Of a stretch of DNA of 64,000 nucleotides, positions 30,405-38,957 are shown in pieces. A program made the translations under genes and the position numbers. The notes under the pieces were generated by a model, which was not told the origin of the DNA, did no database searches, and saw only the letters and a program-made list of their open reading frames with translations. Each line of letters opens with the position of its first letter. The stretch's first letter is position 1. This DNA is from Microbacterium psychrotolerans (GTDB lineage: Bacteria; Actinomycetota; Actinomycetes; Actinomycetales; Microbacteriaceae), in NCBI RefSeq assembly GCF_031085295.1, contig NZ_JAVFWO010000004.1, positions 186,001 through 250,000 on the forward strand, written 5' to 3'.

Positions 30405-31705
30405 CGCTGCGCAAGACCGCCACGCCGCCGATGGGCTGGAACAGCTGGGACTCGTACGGCACCACCGTCACCGAGGCGGAGGTGCTCGCCAACGCCGAGT
30501 TCATGGCGGAGCACCTGCTGCCGCACGGCTGGGACACGATCGTGGTCGACATCGACTGGGCCGATCCCACGGCGCGGTCGCACGGGTACAACGAGACGGC
30601 GCCGCTGATCATCGACGGCTTCGGCCGCCTGCAACCCGACCCCGCGCGGTTTCCGAGCTCCGCAGACGGCGGGGGCTTCGCGCCGCTCGCCGCACGCCTG
30701 CACGCGCTCGGCCTCAAGCTCGGCATCCACGTGATGCGCGGCATCCCTCGCGTCGCGGTCGCCGCGGACGTCCCGATCGCCGGGACCGACGCCACGGCGT
30801 CGCAGATCGCCGACCCGGCGAACGTCTGCGAGTGGAACCCCCACTACCTCGGCCTCGATCACGCGCATCCCGGCGCGCAGGCGTACTACGACTCGTGCGT
30901 CGCGCAGTACGCCGAATGGGGTGTCGACTTCCTCAAGGCCGACGACATGCTGTGGCCGTACCAGGTGCCCGAGATCGAGGCCTACTCGCGCGCCGTGCAG
31001 CGCGCCGACCGCGACATCGCGCTCTCGCTCTCGCCCGGCCGCGACCTGTCGGCCGCGCACCTGGACCACCTGCGCGCGCACGCCACGATGTGGCGCGTGT
31101 GCGACGACGTGTGGGACCGCTGGGATGACATCGAGCCCAACTTCGCGCGCCTCGCCCGCTGGGCGCCGCTCGGCGGACCCGAGGGCTGGCCCGATGCCGA
31201 CATGCTGCCGCTCGGACGCATCGGACTGCGCGCAGAGCGCGGCGAGCCCCGCGAGGGTGCGCTCACGCTCGCCGAGCGCCGCGCGCTCGTGACGCTCTGG
31301 GTGATGGCGCGGTCCCCGCTCATGATCGGCGGCGACCTGCCCACGAGCGCGCCCGAGACGATCGCGCTGTTCACCAACGACGAGGTGCTCGAGATCCTGC
31401 GCGACTCCGCCGGCAACCGCGAGCTCCTGCGCGAGCGGGACCTCGTCGTGTGGACCGCGGCACGCGGCGACACGCGCTGGACCGCCGTGTTCAACACCGG
31501 CGACGAGGCTCGGGAGGTGCCGTTCGACACGCGGTCGCTCGGCCTCGGTCCCGCGCCGGCCCGCGTGGTGGACGTCTGGAGCGGCTCGGACGTCTCCGTC
31601 GAACCCGTTCACGTGCAGTCGGATGCCGCGCGCGGCGTCGCGCCCGGCAGCTCGGTCGTGCGGCTCGCACTGGAGCCGCACGGCTGCGTGCTGCTGCGGG
31701 CCTGA
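30401..31705 (+). CDS. Alpha-galactosidase-like glycoside hydrolase, family 27
   Basis: 434 residues, overlapping the GH35 gene by ATGA. The N-terminal PPMGWNSWDSYG is a GH27 hallmark. The nucleophile should be Asp181 in LKADDM (canonical enzymes have KYDN/KFDG here) and the acid/base Asp235 or Asp236 in WRVCDDVWDRW. LSLSPGRDLS and SPLMIGGDLPT are further family segments. It lacks a signal peptide. GH27 includes alpha-galactosidases and beta-L-arabinopyranosidases; the Ala in KADD makes the specificity uncertain, and beta-L-arabinopyranoside is possible in this arabinose-rich locus. Confidence 0.85.
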   Translation: MTLRKTATPPMGWNSWDSYGTTVTEAEVLANAEFMAEHLLPHGWDTIVVDIDWADPTARSHGYNETAPLIIDGFGRLQPDPARFPSSADGGGFAPLAARLHALGLKLGIHVMRGIPRVAVAADVPIAGTDATASQIADPANVCEWNPHYLGLDHAHPGAQAYYDSCVAQYAEWGVDFLKADDMLWPYQVPEIEAYSRAVQRADRDIALSLSPGRDLSAAHLDHLRAHATMWRVCDDVWDRWDDIEPNFARLARWAPLGGPEGWPDADMLPLGRIGLRAERGEPREGALTLAERRALVTLWVMARSPLMIGGDLPTSAPETIALFTNDEVLEILRDSAGNRELLRERDLVVWTAARGDTRWTAVFNTGDEAREVPFDTRSLGLGPAPARVVDVWSGSDVSVEPVHVQSDAARGVAPGSSVVRLALEPHGCVLLRA

Positions 31706-31792
31706 CCCTGGCTCGCCTGTCGCGAGTCGTGTCGACTCTCTACCGTGACAGGCGCGCAGACCGACGCCCGGCAGCACAGACCGGTCGCGACC

Positions 31793-31847
31793 GGAAAGCG
31801 CTTGCGCGGCATCCGATCGCGTGGCACACTACTGGAAAGCGTTTACC
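31793..31847. promoter_or_regulatory. Two LacI-type operators upstream of the Gfo/Idh-DUF993 operon
   Basis: GGAAAGCGCTTGCG (31793-31806) and GGAAAGCGTTTACC (31834-31847) have the same GGAAAGCG core, 41 bases apart, about 65-120 bases before the GTG at 31912. Such a paired spacing near a multiple of a helical turn would allow looping by a tetrameric or paired LacI-type repressor. Confidence 0.65.
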
Positions 31848-31911
31848 CGCATGTGTCGCTGAACCGCACCGCCGGGTACCCACGAGCCTTCAGAGAAGAA
31901 AGCAGGACCCC

Positions 31912-33114
31912 GTGACTGACACGACACTCGCCCCGGCCTCGGCCGAGGCCTCCGCCCGCCCCGCCGTGCGTGAGATCGGCATCATCATGAACGGCGTCTC
32001 GGGCCGCATGGGCTATCGCCAGCACCTGGTGCGCTCGATCCTCGCGATCCGCGACCAGGGTGGCATCGAGCTCGCCGACGGCACGAAGGTGACCGTCAAG
32101 CCGCTCCTGGTGGGCCGCAGCGAGGCGAAGCTCGCCGACCTCGCCGCCAAGCATGGCATCGAGGACTACACCACCGACCTCGACGCCGCACTCGCCGACC
32201 CGCGCTGGGAGATCTACGCCGACTTCCTCGTGACCAAGGCGCGTGCGTCGGCCCTGCGCAAGGCCATCGCCGCGGGCAAGACCATCTACACCGAGAAGCC
32301 CACGGCCGAGACGGTCGAGGAGGCCCTCGAACTCGCCAAGCTCGCGCAGGAGGCCGGCGTGAAGACCGGTGTCGTGCACGACAAGCTGTACCTCCCCGGG
32401 CTGCAGAAGCTCAAGCGCCTCATCGACTCCGGCTTCTTCGGCCGCATCCTGTCGGTGCGCGGCGAGTTCGGCTACTGGGTGTTCGAGGGCGACTGGCAGC
32501 CCGCCCAGCGGCCCAGCTGGAACTACCGCGCCGAGGACGGCGGCGGCATCATCGTCGACATGTTCCCGCACTGGAACTACGTGCTCGAGAACCTGTTCGG
32601 CGACGTCAAGACCGTCTATGCGCAGGCCGCCGTGCACATCCAGGACCGGTGGGACGAGAAGGGCGAGCACTACACGGCGACCGCCGAAGACGCCGCCTAC
32701 GGCATCTTCGAGCTCGAGGGCGACATCGTCGCGCAGATCAACTCGTCGTGGACCGTCCGCGTGAACCGCGACGAGCTCGTCGAGTTCCACGTCGACGGCA
32801 CGCACGGGTCGGCCGTCGTCGGCCTGTTCGGCGCGAAGATCCAGCACCGCAACGCGACGCCGAAGCCGGTCTGGAACCCCGACCTGGCCGACGACCACGA
32901 CTACGACGCGGACTGGGCAGAGGTTCCCACCAACGACGTGTTCCAGAACGGCTTCCGCCAGCAGTGGGAGGAGTTCCTCGAGTCGTACGTGCTCGGCACC
33001 GAGTACGAGTTCGACCTGCTCTCGGGCGCGCGCGGCGTGCTGCTCGCCGAAGCCGGCCTGCAGTCGAGCCGTGAGGGCCGCAAGGTCGAGCTGCCCGCAC
33101 TGTCCCTGGACTGA
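31912..33114 (+). CDS. Gfo/Idh/MocA-family oxidoreductase
   Basis: 400 residues, first gene of a four-gene unit. It begins with a 20-residue Ala/Pro-rich tail, then IGIIMNGVSGRMGYRQHLVRS, an unusual dinucleotide-binding motif GVSGRMG. The catalytic Lys is in TEKPTAE. GGGIIVDMFPHWNYVLENLFG supplies the family His. The start is the GTG at 31912, after AAAGCAGGA. In actinobacteria this subgroup often sits directly before a DUF993 gene and an AP-endonuclease-2 isomerase, as here. The substrate is unknown; it is likely an imported sugar or glycoside. Confidence 0.9.
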   Translation: MTDTTLAPASAEASARPAVREIGIIMNGVSGRMGYRQHLVRSILAIRDQGGIELADGTKVTVKPLLVGRSEAKLADLAAKHGIEDYTTDLDAALADPRWEIYADFLVTKARASALRKAIAAGKTIYTEKPTAETVEEALELAKLAQEAGVKTGVVHDKLYLPGLQKLKRLIDSGFFGRILSVRGEFGYWVFEGDWQPAQRPSWNYRAEDGGGIIVDMFPHWNYVLENLFGDVKTVYAQAAVHIQDRWDEKGEHYTATAEDAAYGIFELEGDIVAQINSSWTVRVNRDELVEFHVDGTHGSAVVGLFGAKIQHRNATPKPVWNPDLADDHDYDADWAEVPTNDVFQNGFRQQWEEFLESYVLGTEYEFDLLSGARGVLLAEAGLQSSREGRKVELPALSLD

Positions 33115-33128
33115 GCAGGGATCGCCGG

Positions 33129-34346
33129 ATGCCGCAGCTCACACTCCTCTCACCCGACGGCGCGACCTCGACGGTGCAGCTGAACGAGTCCCCGGGCTAC
33201 ACCAAGCCCGAGGGCCCGCTCCGCAGCCGCGTCGCCTACGCCGCCGCGCACGTCGTGCCCCAGACCTGGGCCGACAACACCCCGGGCCGGCCGGCCGAGG
33301 TCGACTGGGACGCCACGCTCGACTTCCGCCGCGCCGTGTACTCGTGGGGACTCGGCGTCGCCGATGCCATGGATACCGCCCAGCGGAACATGGGCCTCGA
33401 CGCCGCCGCCACGCGTGACCTCATCGCCCGCTCGGCGCAGGTCGCCCGCGAAGAGGGCGGCTCGGTCGTCGTCGGTGTCAACACCGACCATGTCGACGAG
33501 GAGCGCATATCGATCGACGAGGTGATCGACGCCTACAAGGAGCAGCTCCACTTCACCGAGGAGCAGGGCGCCGGCCCGGTGCTCATGGCCTCGCGCCACC
33601 TCGCCCGTGTCGCGGAGTCGGCCGACGACTACCGCCGTGTCTACCGCGAGGTGCTCGCGTCCGCCACGACCCCGGTCGTGCTGCACTGGCTCGGCACCGC
33701 GTTCGACCCGTCGCTCGAGGGCTACTTCGGCTCGCCCGACTGGCGCGACGCGTCGGCGGTGCTGCTCGAGATCATCGAGGAGAACGTCGACAAGGTCGCG
33801 GGCGTCAAGATGAGCCTGCTGGATGCCGCCTCCGAGGTGTCGGTGCGCGAGCGCCTTCCCGAGGGCGTGCGCATGTTCACCGGCGACGATTTCAACTACG
33901 TCGGGCTGATCGGCGGCGCCGACGTCCCCGAAGCGACGCAGCCCGACCGCGATGCGGCGAGCGCACGCCAGCACTCCGACGCGCTGCTCGGTGCCTTCGC
34001 CGCGATCACGCCGGTCGCCTCGGCCGCGATCCAGGCGCTCGACGCCGGCGACCCGGCACGGTACCTCGAGATCCTCGGCCCGACCGAGGAGCTCAGCCGC
34101 CAGGTCTTCGCCGCGCCGACGTTCTATTACAAGACCGGCGTCGCGTTCCTGTCGTGGCTCAACGGCCACCAGCCGGCGTTCCAGATGGTGGGCGGCCTGC
34201 ACTCGGCCAGGAGCCTCCCGCACCTGTCGCGCATCGTCGAGCTGGCGAACGCGTCGCTCGCCCTCGAGCGGCCGGAGCTGGCGATGATCCGCTGGCACGG
34301 CATGCTCCGCCACAACGGCGTCGACGTTCCCGGGGTGATCGCATGA
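33129..34346 (+). CDS. DUF993 family protein (dihydrodipicolinate-synthase-like barrel)
   Basis: 405 residues, 14 bases after the oxidoreductase gene. It matches the DUF993 family in size and in motifs such as VNTDHVDEERISIDEVIDAYKEQL, GPVLMASRHLAR, PVVLHWLGTAFDP and the probable Schiff-base Lys in VAGVKMSLLD. This implies an aldolase or dehydratase acting through lysine, but no activity is established for the family. It is translationally coupled (ATGA) to the next gene. Confidence 0.85.
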   Translation: MPQLTLLSPDGATSTVQLNESPGYTKPEGPLRSRVAYAAAHVVPQTWADNTPGRPAEVDWDATLDFRRAVYSWGLGVADAMDTAQRNMGLDAAATRDLIARSAQVAREEGGSVVVGVNTDHVDEERISIDEVIDAYKEQLHFTEEQGAGPVLMASRHLARVAESADDYRRVYREVLASATTPVVLHWLGTAFDPSLEGYFGSPDWRDASAVLLEIIEENVDKVAGVKMSLLDAASEVSVRERLPEGVRMFTGDDFNYVGLIGGADVPEATQPDRDAASARQHSDALLGAFAAITPVASAAIQALDAGDPARYLEILGPTEELSRQVFAAPTFYYKTGVAFLSWLNGHQPAFQMVGGLHSARSLPHLSRIVELANASLALERPELAMIRWHGMLRHNGVDVPGVIA

Positions 34347-35224
34347 GCAGCGTTGATCCCCGCCTGTCGATCAATCAGGCGACCATCAAGTACGCCGACC
34401 TCGCGACCGCGCTGCGGGTGACCGCCGAGGCGGGCGTCTCGGCGATCGGCCTGTGGCGCGAGCCGGTGCAGGAGGTCGGCCTGGCCACGGCGGCGTCGAT
34501 GCTCACCGACTCGGGACTGCGCTTCACGACGCACTGCCGCTCGGGCTTCTTCACGATGCCCGAGGGCCCCGCCCGCCGGGCGTCGATCGACGACAACCGC
34601 GTCGCGATCGAAGAGGCGGCGACGCTCGCCGCCGCGGGCGCCGAGGGCTCGACCGCGATCCTCGTGCTCGTCGCCGGCGGCCTGCCCGAAGGGTCTCGCG
34701 ACCTGGTGGGTGCCCGCGAGCGGGTGCGTGATGCGATCGGCGAGCTGGTTCCGGATGCCGCCGCCGCCGGCGTGACGCTCGCGATCGAGCCGCTGCACCC
34801 GATGTACGCATCCGACCGCTGCGTCGTCTCGACGCTCGGTCAGGCGCTCGACATCGCCGCAGACTTCGACCCGGCCGTCGTCGGCGCGACCGTCGACACC
34901 TTCCACATCTGGTGGGATCCCGACGTGCTGCCCTCGATCGCGCGCGCCGGTCGCGAGGGCCGCATCGCCACGTATCAGGTGTGCGACTGGAAGACCCCGC
35001 TCCCGGCCGACGTGCTGCTGGCCCGCCACTACCCGGGCGACGGCGTCATCGACTTCGCCTCGCTCACCACTGCCGTCGAGGCGACCGGCTACGACCGCGA
35101 CATCGAGGTCGAGATCTTCAACGAGGAGATCTGGGCCACCGACCCGCTCGTCGCCGTGCAGCGCACCGCCGCCGGGTTCGCGGCATCCGTGTCGCCGCAT
35201 CTGCGTGCCCGCGTCGCACGCTGA
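34343..35224 (+). CDS. Sugar phosphate isomerase/epimerase family protein (AP-endonuclease-2 fold)
   Basis: 293-residue TIM barrel. Metal-site segments are LAIEPLHPMYASDRC, VGATVDTFHIWWDPD, YQVCDWKTPL and the C-terminal VEVEIFNEEIW (read from DRDIEVEIFNEE). The ATG at 34343 overlaps the DUF993 stop. The HIWWDP segment distinguishes it from the IolE-like protein at 16483-17400. In the conserved oxidoreductase-DUF993-isomerase cassette it would isomerise or eliminate from the oxidised sugar. Confidence 0.85.
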   Translation: MSSVDPRLSINQATIKYADLATALRVTAEAGVSAIGLWREPVQEVGLATAASMLTDSGLRFTTHCRSGFFTMPEGPARRASIDDNRVAIEEAATLAAAGAEGSTAILVLVAGGLPEGSRDLVGARERVRDAIGELVPDAAAAGVTLAIEPLHPMYASDRCVVSTLGQALDIAADFDPAVVGATVDTFHIWWDPDVLPSIARAGREGRIATYQVCDWKTPLPADVLLARHYPGDGVIDFASLTTAVEATGYDRDIEVEIFNEEIWATDPLVAVQRTAAGFAASVSPHLRARVAR

Positions 35225-35234
35225 ACCCGAACGC

Positions 35235-36383
35235 ATGAGCACAGGAGCGCTCGCGGGGTACGACGACTGGCCGGCGTACCTGGCGGGCGCTCCGGCGTTC
35301 GTGCCCGTCGACGCCGGCGAGGCGGCGATCGCGCCCGGCAGCGCGGTTGTGGACGAGCGATCGTCAGACCGCCGCGTCCTGGTCGACGTGCTGGGGGTCC
35401 GTGCGGCGACCGCCGGCGACGTGCGGGTCGAGCGCGAATGGGTGGTCGACGATGTGCGCGGCCGCCTGGTGTCGTGGTCGCTCGGGTTCGGTCCCCGCAC
35501 CCACGCCTATCTGCTCGAGCCCGCCGAGAACGACGGCGATCTGCCCGGCGTTCTCGCGCTGCACGCCCACGGCGGTGTGCGCTCGACCGGCGCCGAGCAG
35601 CTCGTCGACACCGGCCGCGCACCGCATCCGAGCGCCGCCCGCCTGCGCGCCCGCGGCTACGCCGGCCGGACGCCCGCCAATGACCTCGCGCGCGCCGGCT
35701 TCGCGGTGCTGGCGCCCGATGCCTTCTCGTGGGGCAGCCGCGCGTTCGACCTGTCATCACCGCCGGACGTGCTGGCGCGGCTCGGTGCCGCGCTCGACGC
35801 ACTCCACCGCGAGCGCGGCGAGACGCTCTCGGACGAGGAGCGCTTCGACGAGCTCTCATCGCTTCACGAGTACGGCCTCGCGAAGGCCGCCGGAGCGCTC
35901 GGCACGAGCTTCGCCGGGGCCGTCGCGACGGATGATCTCGCAGCTCTCGAGGTTCTCGCCGGATGGCCGGGAGTCGACGCCGCACGCCTCGGCGCGCTGG
36001 GCTTCTCGGGCGGCGGCGGGCGCGCGCTGTTCGTGGCGGCGCTGGACGGTCGGGTCGCGGCATCCGTCGTCTCCGGCATGATGGCGATGTCGGCGTCGCT
36101 GGTTCCCGACTACCTGGACACGCATTCGTGGCTGCTGCACTCCCCCGGCCTCGCCAGCCGCTTCGACCTGCCCGACCTCGCCGCCCTGGGTCGCCGGGTG
36201 CTCGTGCAGTACGGCGAGCACGACGAGCTCTTCCCGCCGCAGGGGATGAGGGATGCCGACACCCGCCTCCGCGCCCTGCTCGGCCGCCGCTACACCGGCG
36301 CCTGGCACGACGCCGGCCACGAGTTCACCGCCGCCATGCAGGACGAGGCCCTGGCGTACCTCGCGCGGACGCTGCGCTCCTGA
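35235..36383 (+). CDS. Alpha/beta hydrolase (dienelactone-hydrolase/acetyl-xylan-esterase-like)
   Basis: 382-residue serine hydrolase, 10 bases after the isomerase gene. The nucleophile elbow is GFSGGGGRAL (about residue 258), the acid is in QYGEHDELFPP and the His in WHDAGHEFTAAM. A long N-terminal region (1-100) precedes the LALHAHGG oxyanion segment. There is no signal peptide. In this operon it may remove acyl groups from imported sugars or open a lactone made by the oxidoreductase; both are inferences. Confidence 0.85.
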   Translation: MSTGALAGYDDWPAYLAGAPAFVPVDAGEAAIAPGSAVVDERSSDRRVLVDVLGVRAATAGDVRVEREWVVDDVRGRLVSWSLGFGPRTHAYLLEPAENDGDLPGVLALHAHGGVRSTGAEQLVDTGRAPHPSAARLRARGYAGRTPANDLARAGFAVLAPDAFSWGSRAFDLSSPPDVLARLGAALDALHRERGETLSDEERFDELSSLHEYGLAKAAGALGTSFAGAVATDDLAALEVLAGWPGVDAARLGALGFSGGGGRALFVAALDGRVAASVVSGMMAMSASLVPDYLDTHSWLLHSPGLASRFDLPDLAALGRRVLVQYGEHDELFPPQGMRDADTRLRALLGRRYTGAWHDAGHEFTAAMQDEALAYLARTLRS

Positions 36384-36405
36384 TCCTCGGTGCGGTGTTC
36401 GGGCG

Positions 36406-36445
36406 GGTCTTCGGTCTTCGGTCTTCGGTCTTCGGTCTTCGGTCC
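36406..36445. repeat. 7-bp tandem repeat (GGTCTTC, five copies plus part)
   Basis: GGTCTTC is repeated exactly five times from 36406 to 36440, with a sixth, partial copy (GGTCC) to 36445. It starts 22 bases after the hydrolase stop, in the convergent gap before the GH127-like gene. Nothing else was seen in 36384-36548. Confidence 0.95.
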
Positions 36446-36548
36446 AGCTTCACCAGGAACCCCCGCCGGGAAGCCTGCGACTCCCGGGCAGCACGCAGCG
36501 GCCGGACGCCCGCCGGTTCTCGCCTCTCCGCGGCAGCCGCAGGCGAGG

Positions 36549-38852
36549 TCAGCGGTCCGAGGCCGCCGACAGCAGGCGCAGCTCCCGCAGACGCGGCGTG
36601 ATCGCTCCCGCCGCCTCGATCCGCACGGCAACCTCCACCGTGCCTGTCGCCGACCCGAGAGCCACCTCGCGCGTCGCGTCGCCGGTGCCGGCGGGCACCG
36701 GCTCGTCGAGCACCACCCGGTCCCCCACCGACACGCGCAGGCGCGCTTCGTCATCGCCGCCGAGCCACGAGACCCGCAGTGCATCGGCCGTGCCGCTCCA
36801 GTCGCGCAGCGTCAGGGTGAGCGCGCCGCGCGTGCGGCGCCAGCGGGCGTCGCCCTGCACGCCGATCACCTCGTCGGATGCCGCGAGCCCGTGGTCGGAC
36901 TCCGGCTGCTGCTCGCCGAACCCGACGACATCACGCGTGCGGGCCTCGATACCCAACGACGCGGCGTCGATCCGCTCGAGCTCGGAGCGGCGAGCGGCGA
37001 CGGCGGCGGCATCCGTCGCCTCCGCGACGGGCCACGACACCGTGTAGCGCGCGTCGTGGATGCCGGCGAACGGCTCCAGGTCGACAGCACCGCCGCCGGC
37101 GACGGGAACACGGAGGCGCCCCGACGCGAGGCGCACGGCGCGGTCGAGCGCATCGGCGGTCAGCACCGGGGTGTCGGCGAGCGCGCGCAGCGGACCGACG
37201 GCGATGTGTCCCATCCGCGCGCCGCTGCCGCGGTAGGCGACAGCGTCGTCGGGCTCGCGCCGCGCCAGCACGTCCGGGCCGTCGACGATCCACGCCCAGT
37301 CCGAGCCGTCGGCCGGGCGCTCGAAGCGCAGCCGCCGTGGCAGCGCGAACCGCAGCAGCGTGACGCCGGCCCCGACCTCGACGTCCAGCCGCCTCCCGGC
37401 CGCCGCACGCCGGTGTCCGGCATCCGCCCTGCTCTCGATCTCGACGACCGCCGCGCCCTCGACCCAGTCCGGGACGAGGACCGCGAGGCGCGTCGGTCGC
37501 GGCGCGCGCACCTCGACGGTCGCGTGGACCACCGCGGGATCGGCGCCGTCATCGACGGTGATGGCGATCTCGGTCTCGTCGAGGATCGCGTGGGACGGCA
37601 CGAAAGCGTTCACGCGCACCTCGCCCGGCGATGTCGCGTAGACGAGTGCGCCGTGGCGGGACTGCGCCTCGAACCCCGACCCCATGCAGCACCAGAAGCC
37701 CTCGGCGTCGGGCGAGTAGACGCGGTAGTGCGCGGGGCGCTGCGGGGTGAAGTACACCAGGCCGCCGTGCTGCGGATGCTGTGCCGAGCGCAGATGGTTC
37801 GCCCGCGCCCGCTCGGCCCATGACAGGTAGGCGTCGTCGCCGGTGAGCACGTGCAGCTCGGCGGCGAGCTTGATCATGTTGTAGGTGTTGCAGGTCTCGG
37901 GGCCCTCGCGCGCGATGAACATGCTCGAGAAGTCCGACGCGAAGTGCTCGCGTACGCTGTCGCCGCCGATCGCAGCGCTGCGGTGCCGTGCGACGCGGTC
38001 GAAGAAGACTCGCGCCGCCGCTCCCTCTCGCGCGGCGACGTCGGGCACGAGCTCGGGCGCCACCTCCCGCGCCGCGCGCTCGATCGTCGCGAAGCCGACG
38101 GCGACCGGGATCTGCGTGTTGGCGTGCAGTCCGTCGAGCTCGTCTCGGCCGGCCGCGAGCGGCTCGACGAGCCCGCGGCGCGCGAAGCGGCGCGCGAGGC
38201 GCAGGAATGCGCCATCCTGCAGCACCATCGCCAGGCGCGCGAACGCCTCGGTCATCCCGCCGAACTCGCACTCGAGGATGCGCTCGAACGTGTCGTCGTC
38301 GAGGTCGCCGGTGACGTGCACCCACCAGGCGGCCAGCTCGACGAGCGTCTCTCGTGCGAGGGGGTCGTCGGTCAGCTCCACCGCGTCGATGAGACCGGCG
38401 AGGACCTTGTGCAGGTTGTACAGCGGCACCCAGCGCCCGTTGAGGTGGAACGCCCCGACGTCGACGCGCCCGGTGCGCAGCTCGTCCCAGAGCGCCGCGC
38501 CCTCGGGCACTCCCCCGACGTACCCCGTGCCGGTCGCGAGCTGGCACTCCCGGATGCCGCGCACCAGGGTCCGCGCGAGGTCCGCGGCCGCGGCATCCCC
38601 CGCCGCCGCGAGGGTGCTCGCGGCTGAGAGCACATGGCCGGCGGTGTGCCCGTCGAGACCGTCGGACTCCCACCCGCCGTAGGAATCGGCGCGCGCGGGC
38701 AGGCCCGCCTCGCGGCGGAACGGCGCCAGCAGGCGCTCGGGATCCAGTCGCTGCAGCGTCGCACTGACGCTGCGCTGCGCCTCCAGATCGGCACCCGGCG
38801 CGAGGCGCACATGGGCGGCCGGCGCGAAGGCCGGGGCGACGGTGCGGGACAT
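36549..38852 (-). CDS. Beta-L-arabinofuranosidase-like protein, GH127/GH146 (DUF1680)
   Basis: 767 residues with an (alpha/alpha)6 barrel followed by beta-sandwich domains. The family's zinc-thiolate site is present: Glu319 and Cys321 in GPETCNTYNMIKL, and Cys388-Cys389 in FWCCMGSGFEAQ, where the second-site Cys pair includes the nucleophilic Cys of HypBA1-type enzymes. HTAGHVLSAAS and YNLHKVLAGLIDA are further family segments. No signal peptide, so it should act in the cytoplasm on arabino-oligosaccharides. It is divergent from a LacI gene with a perfect operator palindrome between them. Confidence 0.9.
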   Translation of the reverse strand: MSRTVAPAFAPAAHVRLAPGADLEAQRSVSATLQRLDPERLLAPFRREAGLPARADSYGGWESDGLDGHTAGHVLSAASTLAAAGDAAAADLARTLVRGIRECQLATGTGYVGGVPEGAALWDELRTGRVDVGAFHLNGRWVPLYNLHKVLAGLIDAVELTDDPLARETLVELAAWWVHVTGDLDDDTFERILECEFGGMTEAFARLAMVLQDGAFLRLARRFARRGLVEPLAAGRDELDGLHANTQIPVAVGFATIERAAREVAPELVPDVAAREGAAARVFFDRVARHRSAAIGGDSVREHFASDFSSMFIAREGPETCNTYNMIKLAAELHVLTGDDAYLSWAERARANHLRSAQHPQHGGLVYFTPQRPAHYRVYSPDAEGFWCCMGSGFEAQSRHGALVYATSPGEVRVNAFVPSHAILDETEIAITVDDGADPAVVHATVEVRAPRPTRLAVLVPDWVEGAAVVEIESRADAGHRRAAAGRRLDVEVGAGVTLLRFALPRRLRFERPADGSDWAWIVDGPDVLARREPDDAVAYRGSGARMGHIAVGPLRALADTPVLTADALDRAVRLASGRLRVPVAGGGAVDLEPFAGIHDARYTVSWPVAEATDAAAVAARRSELERIDAASLGIEARTRDVVGFGEQQPESDHGLAASDEVIGVQGDARWRRTRGALTLTLRDWSGTADALRVSWLGGDDEARLRVSVGDRVVLDEPVPAGTGDATREVALGSATGTVEVAVRIEAAGAITPRLRELRLLSAASDR

Positions 38853-38900
38853 GGCGCTCCTTCGAGCCGACGACGGTCGCTGCTCCGGAGGAGCAATGCG

Positions 38901-38915
38901 GGGAAACCGTTTCCC
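38901..38915. promoter_or_regulatory. Perfect 15-bp LacI operator between GH127-like gene and LacI gene
   Basis: GGGAAACCGTTTCCC is a perfect palindrome around a central C. It lies 48 bases before the GH127-like start (38852) and 43 before the LacI GTG (38958), well placed to repress both. Confidence 0.8.
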
Positions 38916-38957
38916 AATCTATCGGCCCAACCGGACACAGGGCCTAGACTCTGGCCT

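Noticed and set aside
36406..36445. CRISPR array or regulatory repeat array
   Set aside because: The unit is 7 bases with no spacers; it is a simple tandem repeat.
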